Assembly (NCBI GenBank): GCA_001791995.1
Contig: MGFR01000001.1
Coordinates: 142,880-177,147, forward strand
Direction of reading: 5' to 3'
Source: Candidatus Woesebacteria bacterium RBG_13_46_13
GTDB lineage: Bacteria; Patescibacteriota; Microgenomatia; UBA8517
Length of the DNA: 34,268 nt
In this document: positions 1-7,207 of the stretch, piece after piece
How the letters are laid out: the number at the start of each line of letters is the position of its first letter
Position numbering within the stretch: position 1 is the first letter of the stretch
Translations under genes and position numbers: made by a program
Notes under the pieces: generated by a model
The model's database searches: none
Told to the model about the DNA's origin: nothing
Seen by the model: the letters and a program-made list of their open reading frames with translations, nothing else

Positions 1-1138
1 GAACAATGTTGTGAATCCTGTTGGGAATAGAACCTTTAAACCTGGAGATTCCTCTGCCGATAAGTTCCTTAATACCCAGGTTATTGACGTCGCCGGTGGT
101 TATTTTGGGAGCCGTCTTGTTTACCGGAATTTCTATCGAGGCAGAGGCCTGGTCGTTTTCCTCCAGCAGCTTTAAGTTGTCGGTAATCAGACCGATAAGC
201 TCTTCCTTTTGGACTTCCACTCCGTCTTTGGAGGCCGTAAATTCTTTAACCCGACCACCCTCGAAAACGAAAACCGGATTTTGCGGTTGCCTGTCCACCT
301 GGGAAGAGATGGTCAGAGCCAGGGTATTTATCGCCTCGCCGTCGTATCCGCCCCGGGCATTAAGGAAAGAGACCAAATCATTACCTTTGTAGAGGAAATC
401 CTGATATTCGAAGATGGCCTCAAGCGATTTATTGATAAATATCTCAGCCCTTTTTCTGAATCCTTCGGCCTCTTCGTCCGAAATGGAAGGGTCGATTGTT
501 TTGACAGGAATTTGAACGAGTTCACCTGTTGGATAAGAAAGAGCCCTACCGATGGATATTCTTAATGTGGGAATATCCACCTGGGTGCCCGCTTTTCCCT
601 TATCGATTACCACCTCTTTGCCGACGATTTTGGCCGACGGATAGACGGGGCTGGTTGCTACCTGGTCGGCAATTTCGCTGAGGTTATTATTGAGCTTCTG
701 CTCATCAAGCGTAAATCTGACTCCGAGGGTTTTGGGGGAAGCCAAAAGAGACAGTCTCGTCCAAAGGTCGTAAAGAATATTGCCTGTTCTGGTTAAGCCA
801 TAGGCGGCCCTGGCCGAATCTATAAAATCATAGGCAAGACCAACATCGTTTAAAAAAATTTCGAAAGTTGTATCGGAAGAAGAGAGAACTATTTTTTGAG
901 GAATATTAACCTCTTGGCCAATTGTTGCGATGGCCTCGGTGGGGCTCTTCCCGCCTAGATTGGCACCGGCAACGTAAATACCGGGAAATATTTTGCCCAG
1001 AAAGTAAAAATTGTAAAAGGAAAAAAGAACGAAGAGAATCAGGCTAATACCCAGAACAACCCAGCGGACAGCTCTAATCTTTTTGTTTCTTAATTTTTTG
1101 CCGATTTTTGCCAGAAACTTGGTCTTAAGCAGAGGCAT
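1..1138 (-). CDS. VanW-family / peptidoglycan-binding-like membrane protein, C-terminus cut by window edge
   Basis: Reading leftwards from the ATG at 1138, the frame stays open for about 379 codons to the window edge. Residues about 24-47 form a single membrane anchor after a basic N-terminus. The segment PGIYVAGANLGGKSPTEA (about 52-69) is the usual start of the YoaR/VanW architecture, and the following region resembles the PG_binding_4 domains that come before VanW. Near the edge, GIKELIGRGISRFKGS and NRIHNI mark the beginning of the VanW domain. The family is known as envelope-associated and was first named from a vancomycin-resistance cluster; its biochemical role is not settled. An extended -10 promoter lies directly upstream with a 6-nt gap to the ATG, predicting a leaderless message. 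The gene is divergent from the solute-binding protein. The family call is firm, the function is not. Confidence 0.85.
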   Translation of the reverse strand, partial: MPLLKTKFLAKIGKKLRNKKIRAVRWVVLGISLILFVLFSFYNFYFLGKIFPGIYVAGANLGGKSPTEAIATIGQEVNIPQKIVLSSSDTTFEIFLNDVGLAYDFIDSARAAYGLTRTGNILYDLWTRLSLLASPKTLGVRFTLDEQKLNNNLSEIADQVATSPVYPSAKIVGKEVVIDKGKAGTQVDIPTLRISIGRALSYPTGELVQIPVKTIDPSISDEEAEGFRKRAEIFINKSLEAIFEYQDFLYKGNDLVSFLNARGGYDGEAINTLALTISSQVDRQPQNPVFVFEGGRVKEFTASKDGVEVQKEELIGLITDNLKLLEENDQASASIEIPVNKTAPKITTGDVNNLGIKELIGRGISRFKGSIPNRIHNIV

Positions 1139-1144
1139 CTTAGT

Positions 1145-1153
1145 ATGATAACA
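1145..1153 (-). promoter_or_regulatory. Extended -10 promoter of the VanW-family gene
   Basis: On the minus strand the sequence reads TG-T-TATCAT, an extended -10 element with a 5/6 hexamer. It is followed by 6 nt and then the ATG at 1138. Transcription would begin at or next to the start codon. No convincing -35 is seen, as expected for an extended -10 promoter. Confidence 0.55.
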
Positions 1154-1187
1154 TTAAACATAATTAAGGCCTATATAGGTTAGCGAT

Positions 1188-2600
1188 ATGGATCCAACCG
1201 TAAACCCCACAATTCCTCCGACGGAAATATTTTCCCCGCCGGTGATGCCTCCCGTGGTGCCTCCGCCGATTACAACACCGCCTCCCCCCAAAAAAGCTTT
1301 TCCCAAGCTTCTCATCTTTGCCCTTCTGGCAATTATCCTTGCGGCAGTAGGAGCCCTTATTCTACCTAAACTATTCGGGGGCATGGGCAAGGGTGGGCAG
1401 GTAAATCTGACCTGGTGGGGGCTTTGGGAGGATGCATCAACGGTTACCCCCTTGATTGCCGAATACGAGAAAGCCAATCCCAAAGTTAAAATCCAATACG
1501 TTAGCCAATCCCAACAGGATTACCGCGAGAGGCTGACCAATGCTTTAGCCAAAGGCACCGGCCCCGATATTTTTAGGTTCCACAACAGCTGGGTACCTAT
1601 GTTTGCCAAAGAGTTGGACTTTGTGCCTGCTTCGGTGATGAGCGCCTCCGAATACGCGCAGGCTTTTTATCCGGTGGCCTCATCCGATCTTACCAGCGGT
1701 ACGGGTTTGGTGGGAATTCCCCTGGAATATGACGGGCTGCTTCTATATATCAACGAAGATATTTTTGCCAAAGCAGGCAAAACTCCTCCTGCGACCTGGG
1801 ACGATTTAAGGCAGACCGCCATTTCCTTAACCACCAAAGACGAGCAGGGTGTGATAACCCAGTCGGGGGTAGCCTTGGGTAGAACCGAAAACATCGACCA
1901 CTGGCAGGAGATCTTGGGCTTAATGATGCTTCAGAACGGGGTGGACCTAACCAAACCGACGGGCAAGCTTGCCGAGGATGCAATAAATTTCTTTACTCTC
2001 TTCTCCTCGGTTGATGGCATTTGGGATGCGACGCTTCCACCTTCGACTACGGCCTTTGCCGCGGGGAAGGTGGCCATGTATTTCGCTCCCAGCTGGAGAA
2101 CCTTCGAAATCAGGCAGCAAAACCCCAACCTCAAGTTTAAAACCGTTGCGGTTCCGCAGCTGCCGAAATCCAATCCCAACGAGCCGGATGTGACCTATGC
2201 AACCTACTGGGCCGAGGGCGTTTGGGCCAGAAGCGAAAACAAAGCCGAAGCCTGGAAATTTTTGAAGTTTCTCTCCTCCAAGGACTCCCTTGAAAAGATG
2301 TACCAAAACGCGTCCAAACAAAGACTTTTCGGTGAACCTTATCCCCGGGTGGACATGGCTGGACTGTTGACCCAGGACCCGATATTGGGCCCGCTTGTGA
2401 CCCAAGCACCTGACGCATCGAGCTGGTACCTTGCCTCGCGGACATTCGACGGAACCACGGGGATTAATTCCCAGCTAAGTAAGTATTTTGAGGACGCGGT
2501 CAATTCGGTAAATGCCGGGAATCCCGCCGCCAAAGCTCTGGAAACCGTTGCCGCCGGAGTCTCCCAGGTTTTATCCCAGTATGGACTTATTAGTCAATAA
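1188..2600 (+). CDS. Membrane-anchored extracellular solute-binding protein, family 1
   Basis: This 470-residue protein has a Pro-rich N-terminus (1-36), two lysines, a hydrophobic anchor (about 41-61), and then an SBP_bac_1-type fold starting VNLTWWGLWEDASTV. Typical features are the segments DYRERLTNALAKGTGPDIF and GLVGIPLEYDGLLLYIN, and a late YATYWAEGVWARS region that matches the ligand-cleft half of sugar-binding proteins. There is no lipobox cysteine; a transmembrane helix replaces the usual lipid anchor, leaving a Pro-rich tail probably in the cytoplasm. No ABC permease or ATPase gene is adjacent, so the substrate and the transporter partner are unknown; carbohydrate is a guess from the family. 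The start is fixed by the ATG 20 bases upstream of the basic/hydrophobic region's coding start and by the divergent neighbour. The stop overlaps the next gene by 20 nt. Confidence 0.88.
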   Translation: MDPTVNPTIPPTEIFSPPVMPPVVPPPITTPPPPKKAFPKLLIFALLAIILAAVGALILPKLFGGMGKGGQVNLTWWGLWEDASTVTPLIAEYEKANPKVKIQYVSQSQQDYRERLTNALAKGTGPDIFRFHNSWVPMFAKELDFVPASVMSASEYAQAFYPVASSDLTSGTGLVGIPLEYDGLLLYINEDIFAKAGKTPPATWDDLRQTAISLTTKDEQGVITQSGVALGRTENIDHWQEILGLMMLQNGVDLTKPTGKLAEDAINFFTLFSSVDGIWDATLPPSTTAFAAGKVAMYFAPSWRTFEIRQQNPNLKFKTVAVPQLPKSNPNEPDVTYATYWAEGVWARSENKAEAWKFLKFLSSKDSLEKMYQNASKQRLFGEPYPRVDMAGLLTQDPILGPLVTQAPDASSWYLASRTFDGTTGINSQLSKYFEDAVNSVNAGNPAAKALETVAAGVSQVLSQYGLISQ

Positions 2601-3426
2601 AAAAGATGCTACCCCCGTCCTGCTAGATCCCCGCGCCTTGGGCTCAATCCTGTACCATGATATCTTCGATTATCCTCTGTCCTTCTCCGAGCTTATCAAG
2701 TGGGAGCGTGCTCCCGGTAAGGGCCAGGTTAAGATAATAGTCCAAATAAAAAACGGTTTCTATTTTTTACAAGGCAGAGACGGGATTATTCTCAAACGCC
2801 TGATGCGGAAAAGGATTTCGGCCAAGAAATTAAGCATTGCCCGCAAGGCGTCCCAAATTCTGGCGACCATTCCAATGGTTAAATTTGTGGGCATAACGGG
2901 GGCTCTGGCGATGGAGAATGCGGATGACGACTCCGATATCGACCTACTCATAATTACGCAAAAAGGTACCCTTTGGACGAGCCGGATTTTGGTGCTTTTG
3001 GCCCTTAAGGCGATAGGCTTTCCGGTCAGGAGATATCAAGATAAAGACCAAAAAGACAAACTTTGCCTGAATATGTGGCTGGATGAGACGGCTCTTGCCT
3101 GGCCCAAAAAGGACAGAAATATCTATACCGCCCACGAGATTGCCCAGATAGTCCCTTTGGTAAATAAAGCCAAAGCCTACGAAAGGTTTATCTTCGCCAA
3201 TAAATGGGCTAAAAGGTTTTGGCCGAACGCGATAAAAGTTCAAACTATAAAAATGAATCCCGAAAATTCTTCAAAACTCTTAAGCTCTTTGGTCGAACCT
3301 TTGGCCAGAAAGCTACAAATGTGGTACATGCGGGGAAAGATTACCAGGGAGGTAGTTGGGATCAAAAGGGCTGTTTTCCATCCCTTTGACTGGGGAAAAC
3401 TGGTGCTTTCCAAATTGACCTCTTGA
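2581..3426 (+). CDS. Nucleotidyltransferase-domain protein (Pol beta-like fold)
   Basis: This is a 281-residue protein. I chose the ATG at 2581, which overlaps the end of the solute-binding gene by 20 nt, over an earlier one at 2512 because the extra 23 residues are Pro-rich read-through of the upstream coding sequence. The motif GITGALAMENADDDSDIDLLII has the glycine-rich turn followed by D-x-D of minimal nucleotidyltransferases. The N-terminal part (LDPRALGSILYHDIFDYPLSF) looks like a small winged-helix-type segment. Such proteins transfer a nucleotide to an unknown acceptor; no HEPN partner is visible next to it. The stop codon TGA forms part of the TTGACA -35 box of the groESL promoter, so the two units are packed end to end. 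Substrate unknown. Confidence 0.75.
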   Translation: MDLLVNKKDATPVLLDPRALGSILYHDIFDYPLSFSELIKWERAPGKGQVKIIVQIKNGFYFLQGRDGIILKRLMRKRISAKKLSIARKASQILATIPMVKFVGITGALAMENADDDSDIDLLIITQKGTLWTSRILVLLALKAIGFPVRRYQDKDQKDKLCLNMWLDETALAWPKKDRNIYTAHEIAQIVPLVNKAKAYERFIFANKWAKRFWPNAIKVQTIKMNPENSSKLLSSLVEPLARKLQMWYMRGKITREVVGIKRAVFHPFDWGKLVLSKLTS

Positions 3427-3451
3427 CAGCTTCTTGGCCACTAGCTAAAAT
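3423..3451 (+). promoter_or_regulatory. groESL sigma-70-type promoter
   Basis: The -35 box TTGACA (3423-3428) is a perfect consensus. A 17-nt spacer leads to the -10 box TAAAAT (3446-3451, 5/6). The -35 overlaps the stop codon of the upstream nucleotidyltransferase gene. The predicted start of transcription near 3458 gives a leader of roughly 35 nt before the groES ATG. Confidence 0.85.
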
Positions 3452-3476
3452 AGCACTCGCTGTTAGGTATTGCTAA
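3450..3476 (+). promoter_or_regulatory. CIRCE operator (HrcA-binding inverted repeat)
   Basis: The left arm ATAGCACTC (3450-3458) matches the CIRCE arm TTAGCACTC at 8 of 9 positions. The spacer is exactly 9 nt (3459-3467). The right arm TATTGCTAA (3468-3476) matches GAGTGCTAA at 7 of 9. The operator overlaps the end of the -10 box and the transcription start, the classical place for HrcA repression of groESL. HrcA itself is not encoded in this window. Confidence 0.88.
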
Positions 3477-3492
3477 CAGTTTTTTGCATACA

Positions 3493-3807
3493 ATGGTAAA
3501 GAAAGCTACCAAGAAATCTTTTAATATCCACCCGACCGCCGGGTACCTTCTGATTGAACCCTTGGAGGCCACCAATAAAACTTCTTCCGGGATATATATC
3601 CCCGATTCAACCAGCGAAAAACCTGTCAAAGGAATCGTTTTGGCCGTCGGGGAAGCAGAGATTACAGAGAACGGCAGCAAGAGGCTGGCTCCCGCCAAGG
3701 TTGGGGATACGGTAATTTATAAAAAGTGGGGCGGCAACGAAGTCAAAATCGATGGCAAAGAATACTTATTCGCCAAATTTGAGGATATTTTGGCTTTGGA
3801 GAAATAA
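3493..3807 (+). CDS. groES: Co-chaperonin GroES
   Basis: This 104-residue protein has the GroES beta-barrel signature: the N-terminal segment GYLLIEPLEATNKTSSGIYI with the mobile loop that docks on GroEL, then the conserved KPVKGIVLAVGEA, a VGDTVIYKKWGGNEVKIDG turn, and the C-terminal FAKFEDILALEK. Its heptameric ring caps the GroEL chamber during ATP-driven folding in the cytoplasm. I start it at the ATG at 3493 rather than the TTG at 3484, because the family begins close to this point and the length is then normal (95-105 residues). No clear Shine-Dalgarno sequence precedes it. It is followed after 3 nt by groEL and is under the CIRCE promoter, so it is expected to be a heat-shock gene. Confidence 0.96.
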   Translation: MVKKATKKSFNIHPTAGYLLIEPLEATNKTSSGIYIPDSTSEKPVKGIVLAVGEAEITENGSKRLAPAKVGDTVIYKKWGGNEVKIDGKEYLFAKFEDILALEK

Positions 3808-3810
3808 ATC

Positions 3811-5424
3811 ATGGCTAAACAACTGAAATTTTCGGATGATGCCAGACAGGCCCTCTTAAAGGGAATCGATACCGTGGCCAAGGCCGTTGTGACCACCTTG
3901 GGACCCAAAGGAAGGAATATTGCCTTGGATAAAAAGTGGGGAGCTCCAAGTATCGTCCACGACGGAGTTTCCGTAGCCAAAGAGATAGATTTAAAAGATC
4001 CGTTTGAAAATATGGGTGCGCAGCTTGTAAAAGAAGCAGCCAGCAAGACCAACGACGATGCCGGCGATGGAACAACCACAGCCACTCTTCTTGCTCAGGT
4101 GATGACCGCCTCGGGAATGAAGAACATTACGGCCGGAGCCAACCCGATGATAGTTAAGAAGGGGATAGAAAAAGCAATTGCTGCGGTAGTTGATGAACTC
4201 AAGAAAATATCCAAACCGATCAAAAATAGGGAAGAGATTACCCAGGTTGCGACCATTTCGGCGGGGGACTCGGAGATCGGTTCGAAAATTGCAGAAGCCC
4301 TGGGTAAAGAAGGCAGGGTAGTTACCGTTGAGGACGGAAAAGGGCTAACTATCGATATCGAATACAAAGAAGGAATGGAGTTTGACCATGGCTACGTATC
4401 GGCCTATTTTGTTACCAACCCCGAAAAGATGGAGGCAGAAATTGAGGATGCCTACCTTCTTTTGACAGACAAGAAGATCGCTTCGCTTCAGGACATGCTT
4501 CCTTTCCTTGAGAAATTCGTCAAAGTTTCCAAGAATTTAATAATCATTGCCGACGAGATTGAAGGAGAGGCTTTGGCCACCCTGGTAGTAAACAAGATTA
4601 GGGGCACGTTTAATATCCTGGCGGTTAAGGCTCCCGAGTTTGGGGACAGACGAAAAGAAGTCTTGGAAGATATAGCAATTTTAACGGGGGGTGTAGTTAT
4701 CAGTGAGGATGCGGGCAGAAAGCTGGAATCGGTGGAGATTGAGGATTTGGGTCGTGCCGATAAGGTTTGGTCAGACAAAGAAAGCACTAGGATAATCGGC
4801 GGAAAAGGCAAGAAAGCCGAGATCAGTGCCAGAGTGGCCTCAATCAAAAAGCAGATAGCAGGCTCGGACTCCGATTTTGACAAAGAGAAGTTTGAGGAAA
4901 GACTCGCCAAGCTTTCGGGAGGGGTAGCCCAGATAAACGTAGGCGCAGCCACAGAAATTGAACTCAACGAGAAAAAAGAGAGGGTTAAAGATGCGGTTGG
5001 TGCTACCAAGGCGGCGGTTGAGGAAGGGATCCTTCCCGGCGGCGGAGTGGCGCTGCTTAAGGCCAGAAAGGTCTTGGCCAAGCTATCTTCAGCCAATGAG
5101 GACGAAAAAGTGGGGGTGGAGATAGTCAAAGAGGCCCTGGAGCAGCCGATTAGATGGCTCGCCAAAAACGCCGGAGAGGACGACGGCTATGTCTTAAGAA
5201 AAATAGAAGAAGCAGCCGATTCCGATTACGGATTCAATGCCTTAACCGGCGAGTTTGGGTCGATGACCAAATTCGGCATTTTGGACCCCTTGAAGGTAAC
5301 CAGGAGCGCTCTTCAAAACGCAGCTTCGGTTGCCATGATGGTTTTAACCACCGAAGGATTGATTACCGATATCCCGGAAGAGAAGAAAGAAACCCCAACC
5401 CCAGGCGGGGGAATGGACTATTAG
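3811..5424 (+). CDS. groEL: Chaperonin GroEL (HSP60)
   Basis: At 537 residues this is full length for the family (about 540). Visible signatures are the N-terminal [28 protein letters not shown] with the phosphate-binding region, the ATP-site motif [12 protein letters not shown], the apical domain [12 protein letters not shown], and [11 protein letters not shown] in the second equatorial half. The C-terminus ends in a short GGGMDY tail in place of long GGM repeats. It forms the double-ring folding chamber with GroES. The start ATG lies 3 nt after the groES stop, with GGAG 9 nt upstream as a plausible ribosome-binding site inside the end of groES. Expression should follow the CIRCE-controlled promoter. 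The 3' end overlaps a small convergent gene by 4 nt. Confidence 0.98.
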   Translation: MAKQLKFSDDARQALLKGIDTVAKAVVTTLGPKGRNIALDKKWGAPSIVHDGVSVAKEIDLKDPFENMGAQLVKEAASKTNDDAGDGTTTATLLAQVMTASGMKNITAGANPMIVKKGIEKAIAAVVDELKKISKPIKNREEITQVATISAGDSEIGSKIAEALGKEGRVVTVEDGKGLTIDIEYKEGMEFDHGYVSAYFVTNPEKMEAEIEDAYLLLTDKKIASLQDMLPFLEKFVKVSKNLIIIADEIEGEALATLVVNKIRGTFNILAVKAPEFGDRRKEVLEDIAILTGGVVISEDAGRKLESVEIEDLGRADKVWSDKESTRIIGGKGKKAEISARVASIKKQIAGSDSDFDKEKFEERLAKLSGGVAQINVGAATEIELNEKKERVKDAVGATKAAVEEGILPGGGVALLKARKVLAKLSSANEDEKVGVEIVKEALEQPIRWLAKNAGEDDGYVLRKIEEAADSDYGFNALTGEFGSMTKFGILDPLKVTRSALQNAASVAMMVLTTEGLITDIPEEKKETPTPGGGMDY

Positions 5425-5621
5425 TTCTTTTGAAGAGTTTTATCCTCAAGGTCCAGTCTTGCAGTGAAACACCCCTTTACCCGACTTCTTTCCGTGACAG
5501 CCTCAAGGGCTATTATTCTTCCTTCCGAAGCCTCATATCTGGTTATTTCTATGCCCGTGTCGGGATGACGCGACGGAGTATCCCTGTCCAGAGAACTTCT
5601 CCTGTTGACTCTTTCTGCCAT
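5421..5621 (-). CDS. Small hypothetical protein (66 aa) with its own strong promoter
   Basis: I do not recognise the product. It is short, Arg/Glu-rich, hydrophilic and without membrane segments, starting [18 protein letters not shown]. The main reason to call it a gene is its promoter: TTGAGA, 17-nt spacer, TATAAT, then 6 nt to the ATG at 5621, the same leaderless arrangement as at several good genes here. It fills the space between groEL and the glycosylase gene almost completely and converges on groEL with a 4-nt overlap. Its promoter overlaps the upstream region of the divergent glycosylase gene. It could instead be a non-coding transcript or an intergenic repeat that happens to be open. 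Confidence 0.5.
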   Translation of the reverse strand: MAERVNRRSSLDRDTPSRHPDTGIEITRYEASEGRIIALEAVTERSRVKGCFTARLDLEDKTLQKN

Positions 5622-5627
5622 AGCCGG

Positions 5628-5656
5628 ATTATACGAAAATAGGATAAAATTCTCAA
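5628..5656 (-). promoter_or_regulatory. Promoter of the 66-codon ORF
   Basis: On the minus strand TTGAGA (5656-5651) and a perfect TATAAT (5633-5628) are separated by 17 nt. The -10 ends 6 nt before the ATG at 5621. Confidence 0.7.
5645..5650 (+). promoter_or_regulatory. Putative -10 box of the DNA glycosylase gene
   Basis: TAAAAT lies 9 nt before the ATG at 5660. No good -35 is seen. It is interleaved with the divergent promoter of the 66-codon ORF, so the two units may compete for polymerase. Confidence 0.35.
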
Positions 5657-5659
5657 AGA

Positions 5660-6253
5660 ATGTGGGATAAAGGGGAAAAGCTACTTCTAAAAGATAAACA
5701 TCTAGGCCCGCTTGTTAAGAAATACGGCCACTGTAGGATTAAACCCAGCAAAAAGCAGGATTACTTTACCGACCTGGTGGAATCCATCCTCTCTCAACAG
5801 CTCTCCGGTAAGGCCGCGGCCACGATTTTCGGCCGGGTTAGGGTAGGGTTGGGTGGGGAAGTCTCCCCTGCCAAAATCCTTAAAACCAAAGACGCCAAAT
5901 TTAGAAGTTGGGGACTTTCCCGGCAGAAAACCAGCTATATCAAGGATTTGGCCAAAAGAGTCGAAAGGGGAGAGCTGAATTTGAAAAAACTTGACACCCT
6001 CTCTGATGAGGACGTAATCGCCAAACTTGTTGCGGTTAAAGGAATAGGCCGCTGGACGGCCGAGATGTTTTTGATGTTTACGCTAGCCAGGCAGGATGTC
6101 TTCCCGGTTGACGATTTGGGAATCCGAAACGGGGTAAAGAAGATGTTCGGAAAAGCCCTAGATGCCCGAAAGGTTGGTCAATTGGCTGATACCTGGAAAC
6201 CATTCAGAACCCTAGCCTCCTGGTATATTTGGGAATCCTTGGATAACCGCTAG
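5660..6253 (+). CDS. DNA-3-methyladenine glycosylase II-like HhH-GPD protein
   Basis: The 197-residue product matches the AlkA/MAG type of the HhH-GPD superfamily. It has the early DLVESILSQQLSGKAA helix, the helix-hairpin-helix VAVKGIGRWTAEMFLMF (about residues 123-139), and the catalytic aspartate region FPVDDLGIRNGV (Asp151/Asp152). It would remove alkylated purines from DNA by hydrolysing the N-glycosidic bond, starting base-excision repair. There is no four-cysteine cluster as in endonuclease III. At under 200 residues it lacks the extra N-terminal domain of E. coli AlkA, as in short AlkA homologues. The stop codon is convergent with that of the M23 peptidase, inside an inverted repeat. 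The exact lesion range cannot be read from sequence. Confidence 0.9.
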   Translation: MWDKGEKLLLKDKHLGPLVKKYGHCRIKPSKKQDYFTDLVESILSQQLSGKAAATIFGRVRVGLGGEVSPAKILKTKDAKFRSWGLSRQKTSYIKDLAKRVERGELNLKKLDTLSDEDVIAKLVAVKGIGRWTAEMFLMFTLARQDVFPVDDLGIRNGVKKMFGKALDARKVGQLADTWKPFRTLASWYIWESLDNR

Positions 6254-6276
6254 TTTAGCGGGGTAAAATGGTTATC
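6242..6276. repeat. Nested inverted repeat covering two convergent stop codons
   Basis: The inner arms CCGCTA (6247-6252) and TAGCGG (6256-6261) are separated by 3 nt. The outer arms GATAACC (6242-6248) and GGTTATC (6270-6276) are perfect. The arms share bases, so two alternative hairpins are possible. The stop codons of the glycosylase (6251-6253) and the peptidase (6255-6257) both lie inside. There is no T-run on either side, so a bidirectional intrinsic terminator is only a weak possibility. Confidence 0.45.
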
Positions 6277-6920
6277 GGATTAACGGCGACTCCGTGATCG
6301 CGGATTTCCAAATGCAAATGGTCTCCCGAAGCACGTCCGGTTGCACCCATTTCACCGATGACGGTATTGGTAGTAACCTCCTGGCCTTCAACCACCAAGA
6401 TTTTGGAAAGGTGGGCATAAAGGGAGGTTATTTTATTGCCGTGGTCGATAACTACAGCGTTTCCGTAGGCATATTTGGAACGGGATATAGCCTCAACCCG
6501 GCCGGCCTTAATCGGCCTAATCGGGTCTCCTGTTTCCCCGTCAAGGTCAATTCCGGGATGGAAAAGCCTATATCCCTGGGTAATTCTGACGCTTTCGGTC
6601 GGATATTGGGCGGAACGTTCCGTAACCAGCGGGGTAGATGCTTCCCCAACCACGTTTTGTTCAGCCTCGGCATCGGCGAAGACATTGGTGGGCGCAAACG
6701 AGCTGGCAATTAGGACTAAAGCCAGGTTGGTCCCCAGAAGCTTCCTAATATCTTTATGCTCGAAGATATGGCGGAAATAGCGGGAGATCTTATTCCCGGC
6801 TCTGAAATTTTTGATGGTTTCAAATTCGGGGAATAAAGGTTCCTCAACAGAACCTCCTCGCCTCTTGGCTAGGCTCAAGTGAAGGCGGTACTTAGGCAGA
6901 TTTAGTGTAATTTTTATCAT
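6255..6920 (-). CDS. M23-family (LytM-like) metallopeptidase
   Basis: The 221-residue protein has a basic N-terminal region of about 60 residues, a hydrophobic segment at about 61-82 ending near an Ala-rich site (signal peptide or anchor), and a C-terminal M23 domain. Zinc ligands are visible: His121 and Asp125 in LFHPGIDLDG, and the HLH pair (His201, His203) in GDHLHLEI. The SLYAHLSK segment is also typical. M23 enzymes cut peptide crosslinks in peptidoglycan, acting outside the membrane. All ligands are present, so it is probably active. The N-terminal region before the hydrophobic segment is long for a signal peptide, which favours an anchored protein with a cytoplasmic tail. The 5' region contains two hairpins in a short leader. 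Confidence 0.9.
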   Translation of the reverse strand: MIKITLNLPKYRLHLSLAKRRGGSVEEPLFPEFETIKNFRAGNKISRYFRHIFEHKDIRKLLGTNLALVLIASSFAPTNVFADAEAEQNVVGEASTPLVTERSAQYPTESVRITQGYRLFHPGIDLDGETGDPIRPIKAGRVEAISRSKYAYGNAVVIDHGNKITSLYAHLSKILVVEGQEVTTNTVIGEMGATGRASGDHLHLEIRDHGVAVNPITILPR

Positions 6921-6929
6921 GGTGGGCAG

Positions 6930-6959
6930 AAAAAACGAGCCTGGGATAGGCTCCCAGGC
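6930..6959 (-). terminator. Hairpin plus T-run in the leader of the M23 gene
   Basis: On the minus strand a perfect 8-bp stem (6952-6959 with 6939-6946) and a 5-nt loop are followed by CG and six T residues. It ends only about 10 nt upstream of the peptidase ATG. Placed downstream of a promoter at 6993-7022, it could act as an attenuator. It could equally back up the terminator of the tRNA gene. Confidence 0.65.
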
Positions 6960-6960
6960 A

Positions 6961-6986
6961 ATAAAAATCCCGCTTTGCTAGCGGGA
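6961..6986 (-). terminator. Intrinsic terminator downstream of tRNA-Cys
   Basis: On the minus strand a perfect 7-bp stem (6980-6986 with 6968-6974) and a 5-nt loop are followed directly by TTTTT. It suits termination of tRNA-Cys transcription. Its 5' edge coincides with the predicted start of transcription from the M23 promoter, so the same hairpin would sit at the 5' end of that mRNA. Confidence 0.7.
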
Positions 6987-6992
6987 GACGCG

Positions 6993-7022
6993 AGTATATC
7001 TGATGAAAGGGTCAAAAGTCAA
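6993..7022 (-). promoter_or_regulatory. Promoter between tRNA-Cys and the M23 gene
   Basis: On the minus strand TTGACT (7022-7017) and TATACT (6998-6993) are separated by 18 nt. The predicted start of transcription is near 6986, giving a leader of about 65 nt containing two hairpins before the peptidase ATG. Confidence 0.6.
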
Positions 7023-7046
7023 GTTTTGGGGCCTAAACCAACAAGG

Positions 7047-7118
7047 AGGCCTGGGAGGGAATCGAACCCTCGCATCGCGGTTTTGCAGACCGCAGCGTTT
7101 CCACTTCGCCACCAGGCC
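7047..7118 (-). tRNA. tRNA-Cys (anticodon GCA)
   Basis: The minus strand folds as a complete cloverleaf. The acceptor stem is GGCCTGG paired with CCAGGCC, the anticodon stem is GCGGT/ACCGC with loop CTGCAAA, and the T-arm is GAGGG-TTCGATT-CCCTC. The anticodon GCA reads cysteine codons. The discriminator base is U73, the known identity base for cysteine tRNA. CCA is not encoded. A promoter (TTGTCT, 17 nt, TAAAAT) lies just upstream and an intrinsic terminator follows. Confidence 0.96.
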
Positions 7119-7128
7119 GACAAGCTGT

Positions 7129-7157
7129 ATTTTATCTTATCCGACCCCGGAAGACAA
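7129..7157 (-). promoter_or_regulatory. tRNA-Cys promoter
   Basis: On the minus strand TTGTCT (7157-7152), a 17-nt spacer and TAAAAT (7134-7129) stand 10 nt before the first base of the tRNA, so the precursor would have almost no 5' leader. Confidence 0.65.
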
Positions 7158-7169
7158 AAAGAGGGAATA

Positions 7170-7198
7170 TTGTCAATCCGCAATGTTTTTTGTTAAAC
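7170..7198 (+). promoter_or_regulatory. Promoter of the PEGA/SH3 protein gene
   Basis: TTGTCA (7170-7175, 5/6) is followed by a 17-nt spacer and a weak -10, TTAAAC (7193-7198), which ends 9 nt before the ATG at 7208. A start 7 nt after the -10 would leave a leader of only 2-3 nt. Confidence 0.5.
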
Positions 7199-7207
7199 TT
7201 TCTCACC

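Noticed and set aside
21-565. Plus-strand ORFs at the left edge
   Set aside because: They lie opposite the VanW-family reading frame, which is open to the window edge and carries recognisable motifs.
6939-6959. T-box or tRNA-like element before the M23 gene, because the hairpin shares CCTGGGA with the tRNA-Cys acceptor region
   Set aside because: The shared stretch is only 7-8 bases, there is no specifier loop or T-box sequence, and the M23 peptidase is not an amino-acid-related gene. A plain terminator hairpin explains it.
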